This document shows, piece by piece, positions 44,649 to 57,179 of a stretch of 64,000 bases of DNA (within the stretch, counting starts at the first letter, position 1; every line of letters begins with the position of its first letter). Both the position numbers and the translations under genes were made by a program. Source of the stretch: Didymella arachidicola. Its lineage: Eukaryota > Ascomycota > Dothideomycetes > Pleosporales > Didymellaceae. Below the pieces are notes generated by a model. That model saw only the letters and a list, made by a program, of their open reading frames with translations. It had not been told where the DNA came from and searched no databases. The stretch covers positions 1,674,001 to 1,738,000 of the forward strand of contig CM049996.1 of the NCBI GenBank assembly GCA_016630955.3. The letters run 5' to 3'.

Positions 44649-47275
44649 TAGGTACCACATTCGACGACCAAGCTACCCTCGAAGTCGATGCGCTTGTTAA
44701 CGACGATGATAACGAACCTCTGCGTCACCCACTGGCTACACCACTAAGCGGACAGTTTTTCGAGCAGCCACGACGATCGACACCCTCGATACCGCCGGGC
44801 TTCACCGCTTCAGCTATTCCGAAGGCTCTCGCTGAAGGTACTACGTCGTGTCCGGGCTCCCGCCCTGGTTCACGCCCAATGTCGAGGACGACCTCTTCCA
44901 CTATCATTCCCGCTGTACCCGTCGTGCCTGTAATGCCCATCAAGCCAGAGACACCAGCCAAGGGCAGAAAAGGCAAGCAGGCCGCCAAAGCTGTCGAGGC
45001 AGTTGACCCCACACCGGCTGCAAGCACGAAGACTTTGCCTGCGACACCAACCAAAGCATCCACGAAGATAATCGCCGCCAAAACACACGTTGCGTCCGAA
45101 GCTTCGAGCAAGCCGGAGGGGGATGCAGCGGCAAAGAAGTCAGAGTTGAAAGACAAGAAGCCGACGCCGGAGACGCCATCGAAAGCCTCGGCAAAAAGCA
45201 AAGCAGCAAGCAAGAAAACTGAGAAGTCTGAGAAGCCCGGGAAGGTCGAGAAACATGAGGGAGTCGAAAAGACCACGGCCGAGGATGTCTTCCAGAAGAC
45301 TCCCGCAAAACAAACTGCTATTGTCCCTGCTGTAGCCGAATCATCCACTGCCAGCGCTAAGAGGCAGCCTCCTGGCAAGCTTGACATTCCTCTGGCCAAG
45401 ATCGTGGCAAAGGAAGCTACATTCAGCCCTACTGTACGTAGAGAGGAGCCGCAGGCTAAGACCACGCGAATGGTCCCTCCGACAACCACATCAGTACCCG
45501 CAAGCCCTGCTGCGGCAGCGCCATCGCCCATCAAGCACGCAGCTGCACCTCGCACACTGAGACTAGTAGCAACTCCCAAAACAGAGACACCACCTGCAGT
45601 GGCCGTGCCTACACCTCTTCCACAAATCCCTACTGTGGACAAGCTCAGGTCACGTCAGGCTAGCATTGCCTCATTGAACCAGCCCGGCACTCCTGCTAGC
45701 GACATGGTCTCTGATACGGCATCGATGACTTCGGGCATGATCTCACGAGCAAGCTCGCCGCCTCCAACAAGTAATATTGTCGGCTCGGCACCTGTCAGGA
45801 AGATCACCAAAGCGCAAGCGAAGAAGAACAGACAAGAGCGCAAACGGCAAGAAGAAGAGAAGGAGAAAGCAGACAACGGCTCCGATGTTGAAGTTGTACA
45901 AGCTCCTATCATCGGTCGCAAGAAGAAGGCCAAGAAGCCCTCAACGACACCCAAGCCAGTTGCCGCGATGGCTTCTGCCATGAAAGAAGCAGCAGCGAAG
46001 AGTCAGCCTGCTTCGCCGAAGAGCGCTACCGTGGAAGATGAGCCATTGGAGGCTCCAACGGTCGCCTCTGTCAAAGCACAGTCTGCACACAACTCGGCGA
46101 GCGCAACACCAGAGCCTGAGGTGCAACCTGACGAGCAAAGAGAAAGGCGAGAGCCAAGCGCACAGTCTATCCTCCAAGACCTCCAAAAGACCGGAGAGGT
46201 CTTAGTGTCTGCTTTAGAGTTCTTCAAGCCGCTTGCTTCCACGCTTACTCACACCTCTCGGATTCCACATACAGCTGCTCCTACGTCTCCACCACATCAG
46301 AGGATTCATTTCTCACAGGCCGATCTCGATGCTCTCGCGAAGAAGAGACCCGTGCAGCTTGGCGGCGATGATGACAAGCCTGACTCTCGCACGCTCATCA
46401 CACCGAATGGGAAATTTCTCTGGGGCCTCAGCGCTGAATTGGAAGAGCGTGCCCTGTCTCTCGAGTCTGAGATTGAGAGACTCAGCGGCTATCTCCGCTT
46501 CCACCCTTCACTCCACACAGCCCAGCACACCGCTGCGCCCTACTCCTCAGACATGCTCCCCGCAATAGCCACCGCGCTCAAAGAGGCCGGCAAGAAGATG
46601 CCAAACTCGCCAACAAACACCCTCACCTTCGACTACAAAACATACACGCAGCACCTCCCCCCCGTCACCGAATTCGCCCACCACCCCCCACCCCCTGTCC
46701 AGCAGCAAACCCCCGCCGACGCAGGCGCATACCTAAACCAATTCGTGCTCCCTGCAACCGACAACCCGCCGCCAAACTACCCCAGACCCGAAATGGCCGC
46801 CGTCGGTGGCACACCCGGATCCGGCACCAGCCAGATCAGCATCGCGAGCAGCGGACAGCAGGGCACGCTTTTCGAGCGGGCCGCGCGCGCGCTCGTTGAG
46901 GGCGGCGCAGTCGGATCAACCGACATCGACGGCGTGGCGAGCCTAGTCCCCGATAAAGAAGGGGGTGTGTGGTTGGAGGGATTGCAGGGGTTAGTCGGTG
47001 CTGGGATCCCCAGTCTAGGATCCTCTGCGTGGGAGGGCGAGGGTGCGGAGAGGTTCGTAAGGGATTTAGAATTCGGGGGTTGGGAGCGCGGGAAGAAAGG
47101 GCAAGATGCTGGTGAGTATAAGAGCGCGGGACATGTTGGGGCGAGTAGTGTGCTTGGCTTGGAGGAGGCGGAGAGCGTGCTGGCTAGTGCGAGGAAGGAG
47201 CAGGATAAGTTGGAGAGGAAGTTAGGGGCGCTTGTTAAAAGGAATAGGAAGGCTGCGCTGGGGGGTGCAAGGTAA
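44649..47275 (+). CDS. Long Ala/Pro/Lys-rich frame: probable NOT4 C-terminal extension or separate gene
   Basis: Open without stop from 44636 to 47275; no ATG before 44879, yet the codons before that ATG look coding ('TFDDQATLEVDALV', 'RRSTPSIPPGF'). With the ATG at 44879 it would be a 798-residue protein; with the acceptor at 44648 it reads 875 residues. Mostly disordered, rich in Ala, Pro, Thr and Lys, with a Lys/Arg/Glu-rich helix ('KKNRQERKRQEEEKEKA') and an ordered block 'LITPNGKFLWGLSAELEER' followed by coiled coil, and a second helix near the end. As I recall, fungal NOT4 proteins near 1500-1600 residues carry a 'PPGF' and an 'LITP-G-L' region like this, so I favour a NOT4 extension, but this is inference. 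Confidence 0.6.
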
Positions 47276-49029
47276 TGTTGTTGAGGGGGAGATTGGATGG
47301 AAGGGGATGGGATGAGTAAAACCACCATCGATACTATACTCATACCATGCAACCGCAGGAAAAGCGGCACTATACCACAAACCAACGCTGGGAATCAAAC
47401 ACATACATATTCCGATACTCAAACCCGTACTATCCAAGAATCATAGTCTAATCACTCGCTATCCAGATCAGCATCTTATCACTATCTCATACCCAACACC
47501 TCTACCACTCACTCCCCGCCTCAAACCTCGCTCATATCCTGAGGATACATATATCCCATCCGTACTTCGCCAGACGCCCCGCTGTGTGCAACTTCCGTCC
47601 ATACCGGAATCGCGCGATCTCTATCATTAAAATTCTAACCTAGGCATACCACCCTGCTAGTAGTACCCCAAAACGCGCGTTTCCAACAGTCTGCTACAAT
47701 TACATTTTCACCCGTGTAATACTAAAAAATACATCGAGAGTAAGTATAGTATCAACTCATAGCATACCCGCTCTCCGCTGTAAACTGCTGTAGTGCACAC
47801 ATCCTCATCCTCACCCTCATAAATCCAAGCATTAGGGTGGTTCACTTATACCCAACAACCACAGCATAAACTTTTCAGACAAGCTTATACAAAACCATCT
47901 TTTAGGCTAAAGCCCCTAGGAGTCACCTTTTCTCTTTAACAAAGCAGTAGGTAGTATTGTTACGTATCGGGTTTGTATTCACGGGCTTGTGAGGCATACC
48001 TACTACCTTTCTACGCCAGAAAACAGGGATGTGATAGCAACTGAGTATAGCGGTGTATGTATGGTGGAAATAGTAAGGACTGGAAGGGATGGCGTGTTGT
48101 GAAGGTCCTACATGGGTTTGTTGAGGGAGGTGGGGGTTATATGTTCTCGAAAGCACAGCCTACGGGGACCCTACGACTAGTAGAAGGACTACACTTGATA
48201 ACGCTACGTAATCATCAACATACCACGAATTGTGTTCCAGGCAGCGTGACTCTAGCTCCACATGTCCACAGTGCCCTACGAGAGGTCAGAGATGACCGGG
48301 AATCTCGTTGCGTCATAGCGATGTGGAATATATCAAGCATTCAGGTGAAAGCGCGGTTCGTATTTCAGATATTTGCGTTTTTTGGTTGGGTTTAGGGATG
48401 ATTTTGTGGACAAGCAGAAAAGGTTCTTGTGAGTAGAGATTGGTAAAATTTGCAGCGCATCAAGTGGGTTTTGAACAGCATGGTGAGTATATTGGTCGGC
48501 AACCAATATTGGTTCTGTTTCAGTGCGCTGGGTGTGGAAATTCTGGGAGCATGTTCTTGAGCGCTGTTTTGCAAGCAACAAAGGGGCGCGTAGACCGCGC
48601 GTGCATGTCGGCCGTATGCTTTTTTGCGGTTTGAATCTTCTTGTATCTAGGGCTTGTTGTGTCTTGTACTCTCTTCGAGATGTTCAGATGTTTGAATGTC
48701 TAGAAAGGCCGTCGGATTATGAAGCCCTACCATGTGGCCTTGCGCAGCAGCTGTGCCGAGTTTTGACGATGGCAGGAGTGAACTCGATAATAATCATGGA
48801 GTTTGAACGAGACTAACACGTAGTCAGGTCCCATGCCCAGAAAAGACTTTCTGCTCTGTCAACAGGGAGACGCGAACGTCCTTGTATATACCCTGGGATG
48901 AGGAATATCACGACTTGTGTATATACAATGATACTCAGCACGACCGGTCGAACTTCTATGTGTTGCAATGCAATTCGTCAACGAAGCTCGCCATCTATTA
49001 ATCATTGCGTAGCCATCTCTCGGCATCAA
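47276..49029. other. Gene-poor stretch of about 1.75 kb
   Basis: A/T-rich spacer. Short frames on both strands have no family resemblance. No tRNA or repeat unit recognised. Confidence 0.55.
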
Positions 49030-49141
49030 TTACGCTCTGCCAGATTCGCAATCATTTCCAGAGGCCCAGCGGCAGCCCACTTTCTTCCGGAGACTTTGAC
49101 ACAAGCGCAGACACATCGAAGAGCATTCGTGCTAGTTCTTT

Positions 49142-50137
49142 CTAATCCCAGCACTCGCTTCCCGCAGCATGTTCGATGCCCTTTTCCGATTGGCGCTGCG
49201 GCGGCAAGCATAATGCCCGGTCTAAATCCCACATGTACGATAACAACTCACCACTCAGTAAGAATTCGCGAAACAGGCGCTGGTCCAGTGGAACTCGACA
49301 AGCCATATTCACAGATGCAAAACGGAGGCTGCATATCGCTGACATGGGAAGATGACTGACCATCTGGTCCGTGATCTCCTTTGGCAGTGTTTCGATGAAG
49401 CTGCGCCCCTGTGATCTTTCTCGATGCGGGAACGTCCTTGAACGAGGTTTTCTGGTAGGTTTCAGCGATTCCTTCGTGAAGACAGCTACATCTGCTGAAC
49501 GTATCGGATCAGTGATAAACTTCACGTAGCCGTCTCGATAGTCCCAGTCGTTGTAGGCCCAGTATTGCATCGCCCCGAAACGCTTGTGTGGCCACTCAAT
49601 ACCACCTTCCGCGTGGAAGAGCGTACATGCTTTTCTCAGTATGTCGTAATACGGCCGAAGGGTCAGATTATTGGTGTCAGATGCACAGGCTCTTTGTACA
49701 ATCCCAGCGCAGGCGCTGTGCATGAGGAATAGGGCATGACCGTCGTTGTCGAATTGCAAGACTGGCACACGGCCATAGCCGGAAAGATGCAAAGCAATGT
49801 CGAAGCCACATCCAACCCAAATGTTCGGAAAAAACTCGGGCATCTCGTCCATGGTCCTGCTAGTAGTGGCTGGCCTTGGTTGTTCCAGCTTCAGCGTCAG
49901 AGTCGTCGTAGACTGGTAGTGCCGATTGCATGCCGAATAATTCCACGTCCCTCAGCCACTAGTGCTGAGATCAGAAGGCATGCATGGACTCGGAAGCCTT
50001 TACTGTACCTCCAAGTATTCGGGTTGGAGCTGACCAAGCGTTGCGCCTTGCTGGGCGACTTGACCTGAGACAAGGTCATCGCAAGGGTCTCCGGGAGGTC
50101 CGCCACATACGACACAAAAACCCAAATGGAGTTCCAT
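49142..50137 (-). CDS. F-box protein, apparently truncated at the C-terminus
   Basis: The 3' part (49852-49142) is open and ends with an F-box ('ETLPKEITDQMVSHLPMSAI') and 'FREFLLSGELLSYMWDLDR', common in fungal F-box adaptor proteins of SCF ubiquitin ligases. A likely first exon is 50137-50009, with a zinc-type 'CVVCGGPPGDPC', joined over a 50-bp intron (50008-49959) to a second exon. The junction from there to 49852 needs one further intron with a weak donor (GTGGAA) or hides a frameshift. After the TAG at 49142 the same frame continues with family-like sequence ('KELARMLFDVSAL', 'SGLPLGLWK', then TGA, 'LRIWQS'), so the stop looks secondary. F-box family sure, gene integrity doubtful. Confidence 0.6.
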
Positions 50138-50602
50138 GTCTCCAATCAGCAAAGCTGACAGTTGAGGGGTTTGAAGCTGTGGCTTGATTTGGAGTTGGCG
50201 TTAGTACGTCCGATCGGCGTTTGCAGAGACCCCGCTCTTCAGCCTCACGCATCTGCGTGGTTCATTGCTCCAGACGCCTCAACAATAGAGGAGACTATCT
50301 AATTCCAACTGGTACGTTTGGGTAGTTCAATCGGTATGTGTGAGTGTGGATGACGCAGCAGCAATAGCACATCAGCGAAATGAAATCCACAAAGCTTCTT
50401 GCTATCGCTACTGTCCGCTGGAAACACTTCCGGTCTGTAAGCCAGAGCGACTCCACTCTGCAATCACTTGCTTGTCACTAGCCTAGCTGTTAGATCTCTG
50501 GGTCTGGCGCATGTGGAGCTCCACAAGGTACCAGTATTCTCTCTCGACGTGCGGCTATACGCTAACCTCGTTCTTTGCTTGAGCAATCATGGCGCACAAA
50601 CT
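50138..50602. other. Intergenic, no gene seen
   Basis: Spacer between two minus-strand genes. It holds the promoter of the F-box gene. No other pattern. Confidence 0.45.
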
Positions 50603-51066
50603 CTACGCCGAACTTACCGTTCCCTGATCAAACCCAGACCTAATCTTACATCCGACCTGCAGGGTCTTGACGCCAAGCAGCGCAGCGGAGTCCTCGACGC
50701 TGCGGTTCGTCATGTTCTCCACACCCAGGGCGATAGAGGCATCGCACCCCTGGCCAATAGCTAATACCCCCGTGCTAACCTGTTCTCTGCATTTTTCACA
50801 GAGATCAAAGGCTTCCAGGCGCTTTCTGGTGAGTTCCGCCCCGTGACTCCTGTCGTACATGGCGCTACGGCGAGCAGTATGTTCAAGGGATTGCCAGTCC
50901 CAACTGCAACTAGAAACATTGAGTGAATTGGCTTTGCTCGCGAGGAAGAGTGTATGCAGATTCAGCGCGCAGTCAAACGATAGCTGAGAGCAACAATGAG
51001 GAGGAATTATAAGTCGTTGGGAGGAGTGAAACTCACGATGCCGAGTTCGATCGTGCACCTCTTCAT
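50603..51066 (-). CDS. Small hypothetical protein with a CxxC pair
   Basis: Two exons, 51066-51037 and 50983-50603, joined over a 53-bp intron with good GTGAGT donor and CAG acceptor; 136 residues. The start ATG is at 51066. Sequence includes 'SCSWDWQSLEHTARRSAMYD', then an Arg/Lys helix and 'FDLCEKCREQ'. No signal peptide or membrane segment. I do not recognise a named family. The clean splice sites and the protein-like composition support a real gene, but a further intron near the C-terminus cannot be excluded. Confidence 0.45.
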
Positions 51067-51726
51067 TTAAGGCGCGATCCTGTGGCGAAGGCGTTGCTGC
51101 GGGAGAAGACGAAATGTGAACACTGCTTGAACAGGAACGCTATTGTTGTTCTGCTCGGTCGGCTCGGCAGAGATAATTTGAAGGAACGCTAAGTTTTTGG
51201 AATGTGCGGTCTAAGCATTTTACAGGGTATGTGACAACCTGGGTGCAGCCGCTGCAGTCAGAAATGGTGCAGGTATTGATTGAAGATTATCGACGATGTA
51301 TCTCGCGGATTCGACCGCCTCTAGGGGTCTGGGAAACACTTGTAAAAGCCTTCGTGATCGTTTTATCAATTGTCTCCCGAGAATGACAGACTGCATCGGG
51401 AGACCACACCACCTAGATCAAAGTGATATGAGATAAACCGATCCAGGACCTCCATAGTAGGCACGTATCTGCAGACAGCCGGTCTGCACGGCGCACACCC
51501 TCTGTCTTAGAATAGAGTCCGCGCCATGTACGATAAGCAAGCAATCGAGACCGTTGCATGCTTAATAATATATTTTAAGATGGACATCCGTGCACAAAAA
51601 CGCTGGAGCTACGATCTCCCTGTGAGACATTGGTCTTGCGAGATCTTTCTTAAAGCAATAGAGAACTTGCGAAGTGTTCATAAAGTCGTTATGTTAGCAG
51701 TCGAACTCTGTCGACAAATACTGAAC
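51067..51726. other. Intergenic, no gene seen
   Basis: Spacer of 660 bp upstream of the hypothetical gene and downstream of the 7TM gene. A/T-rich, no pattern recognised. Confidence 0.45.
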
Positions 51727-53033
51727 TCAGACCCAGTCATGTCCTCGACTCCTCACACTGCCCTGGTCATCCCCCGACACACGAATCTCTGTTGTACATG
51801 TTATGTGCCCAACATTGTCTTTCCCCTCTAAACTCCTTTGCGCTTCCAGTATGCTGTGCTCGCTGTCGTTGTCCAGGTCATGCTTTGGCCTCGTCTTGTT
51901 ATTAGAGATGTTGCCATCCAGCACGTAGCTGTTGCCGATTTCCTTCATGGCGTAGCTATTTTCTGAGCCCTTACCAACGCTCTTCCTGCTCCGCGATGCT
52001 GATCCTATGATGCTCTCAGGGAGCACACGGCGCAGCAGTGTTTCGAACGTTTTGCGGAGAGGCGGTAGAGAAGCGGTGAATGCGCCCACGAACACCTCAG
52101 ATACGGCAAAGATGGAGAGGTTGAGGGATGTGTAGGTTGGATCCGGTGATGAGTACAGAGCCTTCATCTCGTAGAGCTTGAGGGCAGAGATGGTAGTGGT
52201 GCTAGGATCTGTCAGTATCTGGTGGATGTGTGGATCATCAGGTAGCGACTCACATAAGGCCAAAGAGAAAAACAGCCCGTACACCCCAAAGTGTCCGGTT
52301 CGGTAGCTGGACATGCGAGATGTACACCAGGGGTGCAACAGTGTAGATGAGGTCAGTGGCGATGTTGGTAGCTGCACCCGAGTAGCCTTTTATTTCGTTA
52401 GTCGTGTTATCTGAAGCTTTTGTCGCTCATAATGCATACCTGAGATGACTCTCGGCTTGTCGCCCCAGCAGGTGCCAGGTGCTGTAACGTCCCAATGCTT
52501 TGAGATCGGCCGGCACTCGCCCAGTAAGATGACAGAGGGGAAGACAAAGTTGATACCGATGTGTACGATGAGCGAGAGCCAAATGACAATGCGGTAAGCT
52601 CTCGAGAAGTCTAGCATCAAAATGTAGGAGCAGATGCTGATTTTGATGAAGGCCATGCCGTAGAGATTGAAAAGCTGGCCAAACCATAGCCATTTGAGAT
52701 ATTTCTCCAAATTGGCTGGTGTCTGAATGGGGTCCCACACATGTCTGCCGCCGCCGACCTGAGCTGTTTTGTATGCGAAGACAGCGCCGACCACTGCTAA
52801 TATCTGAACAAAATATGAGATTCGTGTCAGAGTGTGTATTAATTCAGCGTCACACTTACAAATCCCGTCCACAGGAAGTGGTCTGTCAATTGATAGAAAT
52901 TGCGGTTTCTCCAGCTGGTGTACAGTCGCAAGCCAACGAAGATCGAGCTGAACACGATCAAAGCTATGATTGGAATTTTGAGGTCCTTGGAGCGGTCGTC
53001 CAGAGGTCGACCCGCGGTGGTCGCCGCATCCAT
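51727..53033 (-). CDS. Fungal SAT4/rhodopsin-like seven-TM membrane protein
   Basis: Member of the fungal Rhodopsin_fungal/SAT4 (PTH11-related) family of 7TM plasma-membrane proteins, often proposed as receptors. Exons 53033-52860, 52803-52440, 52386-52254 and 52201-51727 with introns of 52-56 bp; 381 residues. Helices begin with 'IIALIVFSSIFVGLRLYTSW'. The second exon has 'GGGRHVWD', 'FGQLFNLYGMAFIKISICSY' and 'LLGECRPISKHWD', with the family's conserved Cys pair around the extracellular loop ('GTCWGD'). 'TDLIYTVAPLVYI' and 'SIFAVSEVFVGAFTASLPPL' follow. The C-terminal cytosolic tail is Ser/Arg-rich. The correct third-exon frame differs from the longest open frame there. Ligand unknown. Confidence 0.88.
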
Positions 53034-53819
53034 CGTGCCGTATCACGAATAAGAAAAGAGGAATACTGAATAGAAGAGAAGGCAAGGCTGCTTATACTTG
53101 GACCACGCCAGGCGGTTGGAGTTGCAGCGCAATAGTTGAATCTCAAGCGTGAGGGTGCATGGAGCGGACTGTCTTCCGCGGACGATGGGGCGGGCTGTTA
53201 TTACATATGGGATCACATATAGGCCATCAGTAGACCCACCGGCAACATGAAGTCTATCTTGGCCCAAAGTCTAGTCAAGCAGAATTCACCCTTGGTGCGG
53301 GTGGCTTTGCACAGGAAGCGTAGTCTGCTGCAAATATTTGACCCACCAAACGCCCTGAAGAGCCTTCGTCGGTCGTAGGAACTTTCAGATGGATTGTTGA
53401 AACATCTACGATGTGCTGGACCTGCATTCTGACCTGCCTTTTGCCCGAAACTGGTACCTAAGGTATGCATTGATGACCTGAGCCATATGCTCAGATCTGG
53501 TTGACGCATTATCGAGGCTTCCAATTCAATACTTTAGATGATCTAGGTGGTCTAAAGAGCTTTGGCGTAACTGTGCGGTGCTGTCATAGTAAACCTTCGT
53601 TAGCATAGAGTTCGCTAGCTAGCGCCACCGTCTGAAACTATCGTTAGCTCCCCCAGACCCTTACAGGTGCCACGGAGATATTCAAATTCCTCGTCCAACG
53701 GAGCAGCCGGTGTTTGCGATTCATTTGAGCGGTTCGTGGTATTTGACTTTAGTCCGACGTCTGGAAACGAGCTGCGAGCAGGCTGCATGCTGTAGTGTGA
53801 ACCGATTGGGGAGTTCCTG

Positions 53820-54240
53820 ATCATTTGGGTTGAGGCGTACAATGGCGTATAATTCCTCCACAAAGTTGTCCAGATCCGGGGACATCGCCAGCTGGACTAA
53901 CACGATAGCGGTATAAGGTCACGTCCCGCTGCCATCTTCTTCTATCTTTCGTAAACAGGAAGAGGCACGTTGCCACGTGGAAAAGTGCACCAGGCGCCAA
54001 ACAAGCCAAGGCCCGCTGTAAGTCCAAAGATTGCTCGCAGAGTTTCGGTACGGAACCTTAAACAGGAGTGCGAAAGGTAAAGTCAAGCCTCCCATCACGG
54101 CGCCGGCGAGACCGTGAACTGCCAGAGCTGTGCATGGCGTGATGTCGACAAGCTCCTCCACAATCTATAAGGTGATTGTTCTGTGGCATCGGTGCTTCCG
54201 AAAAGCGTTGCAGGTACGGCATTGCCATAGCTGAATAAAT
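53820..54240 (-). pseudogene. Relic of a small multi-TM protein
   Basis: Three consecutive protein-like pieces lie in different frames: 'YGNAVPATLFGSTDATEQ', then 'LAVHGLAGAVMGGLTLPFAL', then 'IFGLTAGLGLFGAWCTFPRG' ending 'PLPVYER' before a TAG. They look like one glycine-rich membrane protein whose frame shifts at least twice. No splice sites explain the shifts. Family not named. Confidence 0.45.
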
Positions 54241-54410
54241 GACCAGTAGCCACCATATGTCGGATCCTCACATTCAGCACCGCAGACTCAGAGGGTACAG
54301 CGGCACGTCGATGACCTTTTCGGAGATATCGACCCAAATTTGGGACAGGCCGCGCTCGACGAGAGCTTGTGGGAAGAAGAGGAATTTTGGGACCGATGTT
54401 GTCGACGCAC

Positions 54411-54446
54411 GTGGGAGCCGTGGGAGCCGTGGGAGCCGTGGAAGCC
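54411..54446 (+). repeat. Four copies of a 9-bp tandem repeat
   Basis: Unit gtgggagcc, three exact copies and a fourth with one change (gtggaagcc). No coding context established. Confidence 0.85.
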
Positions 54447-55226
54447 TTCGCTTAGCGGGGCGCTAGGAAGATCGTGCGGGAGCGAGCCAGGTTCGTCGAT
54501 TCGGATTCGCAGATCCAGTTCTTAGCACCTCAGTCCGTTGGATCTGGAACGTGCAGCCGCTTGAGCCGTGGTGCTAACTGTCAGTTCACTCTCTCTTTTG
54601 ACAGATGCATGTCATCACCAGTGCGCGCAGCTGCGCGGTATACGAACCTTACGCCATCATGCGAAACAACAGGGGACCTGGGCACATCGATAGCCACACC
54701 TGCTGCTGAATGCGCCAGCATCCAAGGAAGCCTCGCTACAAAGATCTACCACTCGTTCCTATTACCGGTGGGGATACCGATTCCTCTCGCTTAATGTTGC
54801 TGGCGTGAGAGCAGCGACCATCCGTCAGAGGTCTAGCACGTGTGCCCTAATCACAAAGTTGCAGACCTTTGTCTGGCCTGATTCATACCCAGGTCCATGG
54901 TTGCACTCGCCTCTCGCTTCGTATATACGAGTTTGGTTGTTCAGGTGAATATCATTAGAAGGCCTTGCAACCGGCCCGCAGAACGTTCACTTTGCACACA
55001 ATAATGGTCCGATGAACCCATCCTGATGGTGGCCTATAATCGCGAGGTACCGAGCACCAAATATCGATAGTGCAGCCTTGAGAGTCCTGGGCTGTTAGCT
55101 TGTCCCCTGTTGAAAACCCACATACAACCCCTCGATTGCCCCCTGCGCAGATCCAGACAAGTCTCGCGGTACACTCATTTCCGCATCCCGCTTCCTTTCT
55201 ACCTTTTCTCCGTTGTTTCTACAGTT

Positions 55227-57179
55227 ATGGGTTCTCTACTCAACGGCTTATGCCTCTTCGGCTGCTGGTTACCGTACATTCTGGGCCCGCCCACGCAGAC
55301 AGTGCCCAGTTCCGAAACAGACATCGCAGGCCAAACATATGACTATATTGTTGTAGGAGGCGGCCTTACAGGTCTCACCGTAGCCAATCGTCTAAGTGAA
55401 GATAGCAGTCGTATGTATGCCAGTATCAATTACCCCATGCCTTGCTAACGAGTGGCAGGTACTGTCCTGATCATCGAGAATGGTTATATCAGCGATGACA
55501 TTTCCACTCAAATCCCGTCATACGCAAACAGCCTGAACACGGGCCTAATGTACGACATCACATCTGCTCCAATTGCCAACATTGGCGGCCAGACAAGGCC
55601 TGTCTGGGTCGGAAATGTCGTCGGCGGGGGCTCAGTCGTGAATGGCATGGCCTTTGACCGCGCGTCCTCTGCTGACTATGATGCATGGGAGCAACTGGGT
55701 AATAGTGGATGGGGGTGGAACAGCCTTTTGCCCTATTTCAAGAAGTCCACTACCTTCACACCGCCCACTGACGCCGACGTCAAAGCATGGGGCATAACCT
55801 ATGATTCCTCGTACTACGGAACAAACGGACCCATCCAAGCCTCGTTTCCTCACTTCGACTACCCAGATATCGCCACAATCTGGGCGGCATACAAAGCTCA
55901 GGGTGTTCAATTACCCAAGGAGCATGCCTCCGGCAACGCTGTTGGCGCCTACTGGATTCCCACCGCTCTGCAACCACAAACGCAGACTCGATCACACGCC
56001 AGGAATGGATACTACGACCCAGTCAAGAGCCGCAGTAACCTTCTTCTCGCGCAGGGGAAGACAGTGAATGAAATTCTCTTCGATCAAGGCTTGCTCACAG
56101 GCTACAAAGCCAAAGGCGTTCAATACGTATCACGTTCCGATAACTCCGTCAAGCAAGTCTACGCCAACAAAGAGGTCATCATGGCCGCCGGATCCGTCTT
56201 CACCCCTCAACTCCTCCAACTAAGCGGCCTCGGCCCCAAGTCCGTCCTCAGCGCCGCCGGGGTCCGCGTCAAAAAAGACATGCCCGCCGTAGGCGCCAAC
56301 CTGCAGGACCACCCCAACGCCAACCTCCAATTCGACCTCAAAAACCTCGCTACACCAAACCCTCTCTCCGCCTTCGACCCCGCCTTCAACGCATCCGCAT
56401 GGGCCCAATACGAACAGAACCGCACCGGCCCCATCACCCAAGCCCACGGAAGCAGCCTCGCCTTCCTCAGCCTGCAATCCATCTCAACCAAATACGACTC
56501 AATCGTCTCCTCCATCAAGACGCAAAACGCACGTTCCTACCTCCCCGCCGTATACGCAGACTCCAAGCTCCTCGCCGGCTTCACAAAGCAACGCGACATC
56601 ATCGCAAACCTGCACTCGCGCGCCGATGCCGCAGTCGCAGAATTCCCAATGGTTGCATTCGGGCTCGCTATCGGCGCCCTGCAGCGCCCGCTGTCCCGCG
56701 GCACCGTCACTCTCAACCCCTCAAACAAATACAGCCCACCCGTCGTCCAATGGAACACCTTCCAAAACCCCATCGACCGCCAAATCCTCGCCGAAATGGT
56801 GCGCTGGCTACGCGCGCACTGGGCAAGTCCCAAACTCGCCAGGTTCCACCCGGTGGAAACAGTCCCCGGATCCGGGTCCACAGACGACGAGATCATCGAC
56901 GCGTTGATCGCGAGCAAAGCCCTCGAGGCGAGCTTCGCGCACATGTCTGGGAGCTGTGCGATGATGCCTGAGAGTCTGGGTGGGGTGGTGGGGAGCGATT
57001 TGCTGGTGTATGGGGTAAGCGGGTTGAGTATTGTGGATGGGAGTGTTATTCCGCTTGTGCCGGCGACGCATTTGCAGGCGACTATGTATGCGGTTGCTGA
57101 GAAGGCGGCGGATTTGATTAAGGCGAGGAGTGGGGGGTCGTTGTTGGGGGGTGTTTTGCGTATTTTGAGGCTGTGGTGA
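55227..57179 (+). CDS. Secreted GMC-family FAD oxidoreductase (glucose oxidase/aryl-alcohol oxidase-like)
   Basis: Flavoenzyme that oxidises an alcohol or sugar. Exons 55227-55410 and 55459-57179, 48-bp intron splitting an Arg codon; 634 residues. The start at 55227 gives a hydrophobic N-terminus ('MGSLLNGLCLFGCWLPYILG') fitting a signal peptide. FAD-binding Rossmann motif 'YDYIVVGGGLTGLTVANRL'; GMC signature 1 around 'GNVVGGGSVVNGMAFDR'; signature 2 around 'AAGSVFTPQLLQLSGLG'. The C-terminal catalytic region has 'AHMSGSCAMMPESLGGVV' and 'VPATHLQATMYAVAEKAAD', where the two His positions match the catalytic pair. Exact substrate cannot be told. It may produce extracellular hydrogen peroxide. 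Confidence 0.92.

Larger units (their letters stand above)
53034..55226. other. Gene-poor stretch of about 2.2 kb
   Basis: Contains a frameshifted membrane-protein relic (53820-54240) and a 9-bp tandem repeat (54411-54446). Otherwise no coding pattern. The right end holds the promoter of the GMC oxidoreductase gene. Confidence 0.55.

Noticed and set aside
54239..54525. Gly/Ser/Arg-repeat protein from the 9-bp tandem repeat
   Set aside because: Short frame created by the repeat, lying over and beside a relic; no supporting features.
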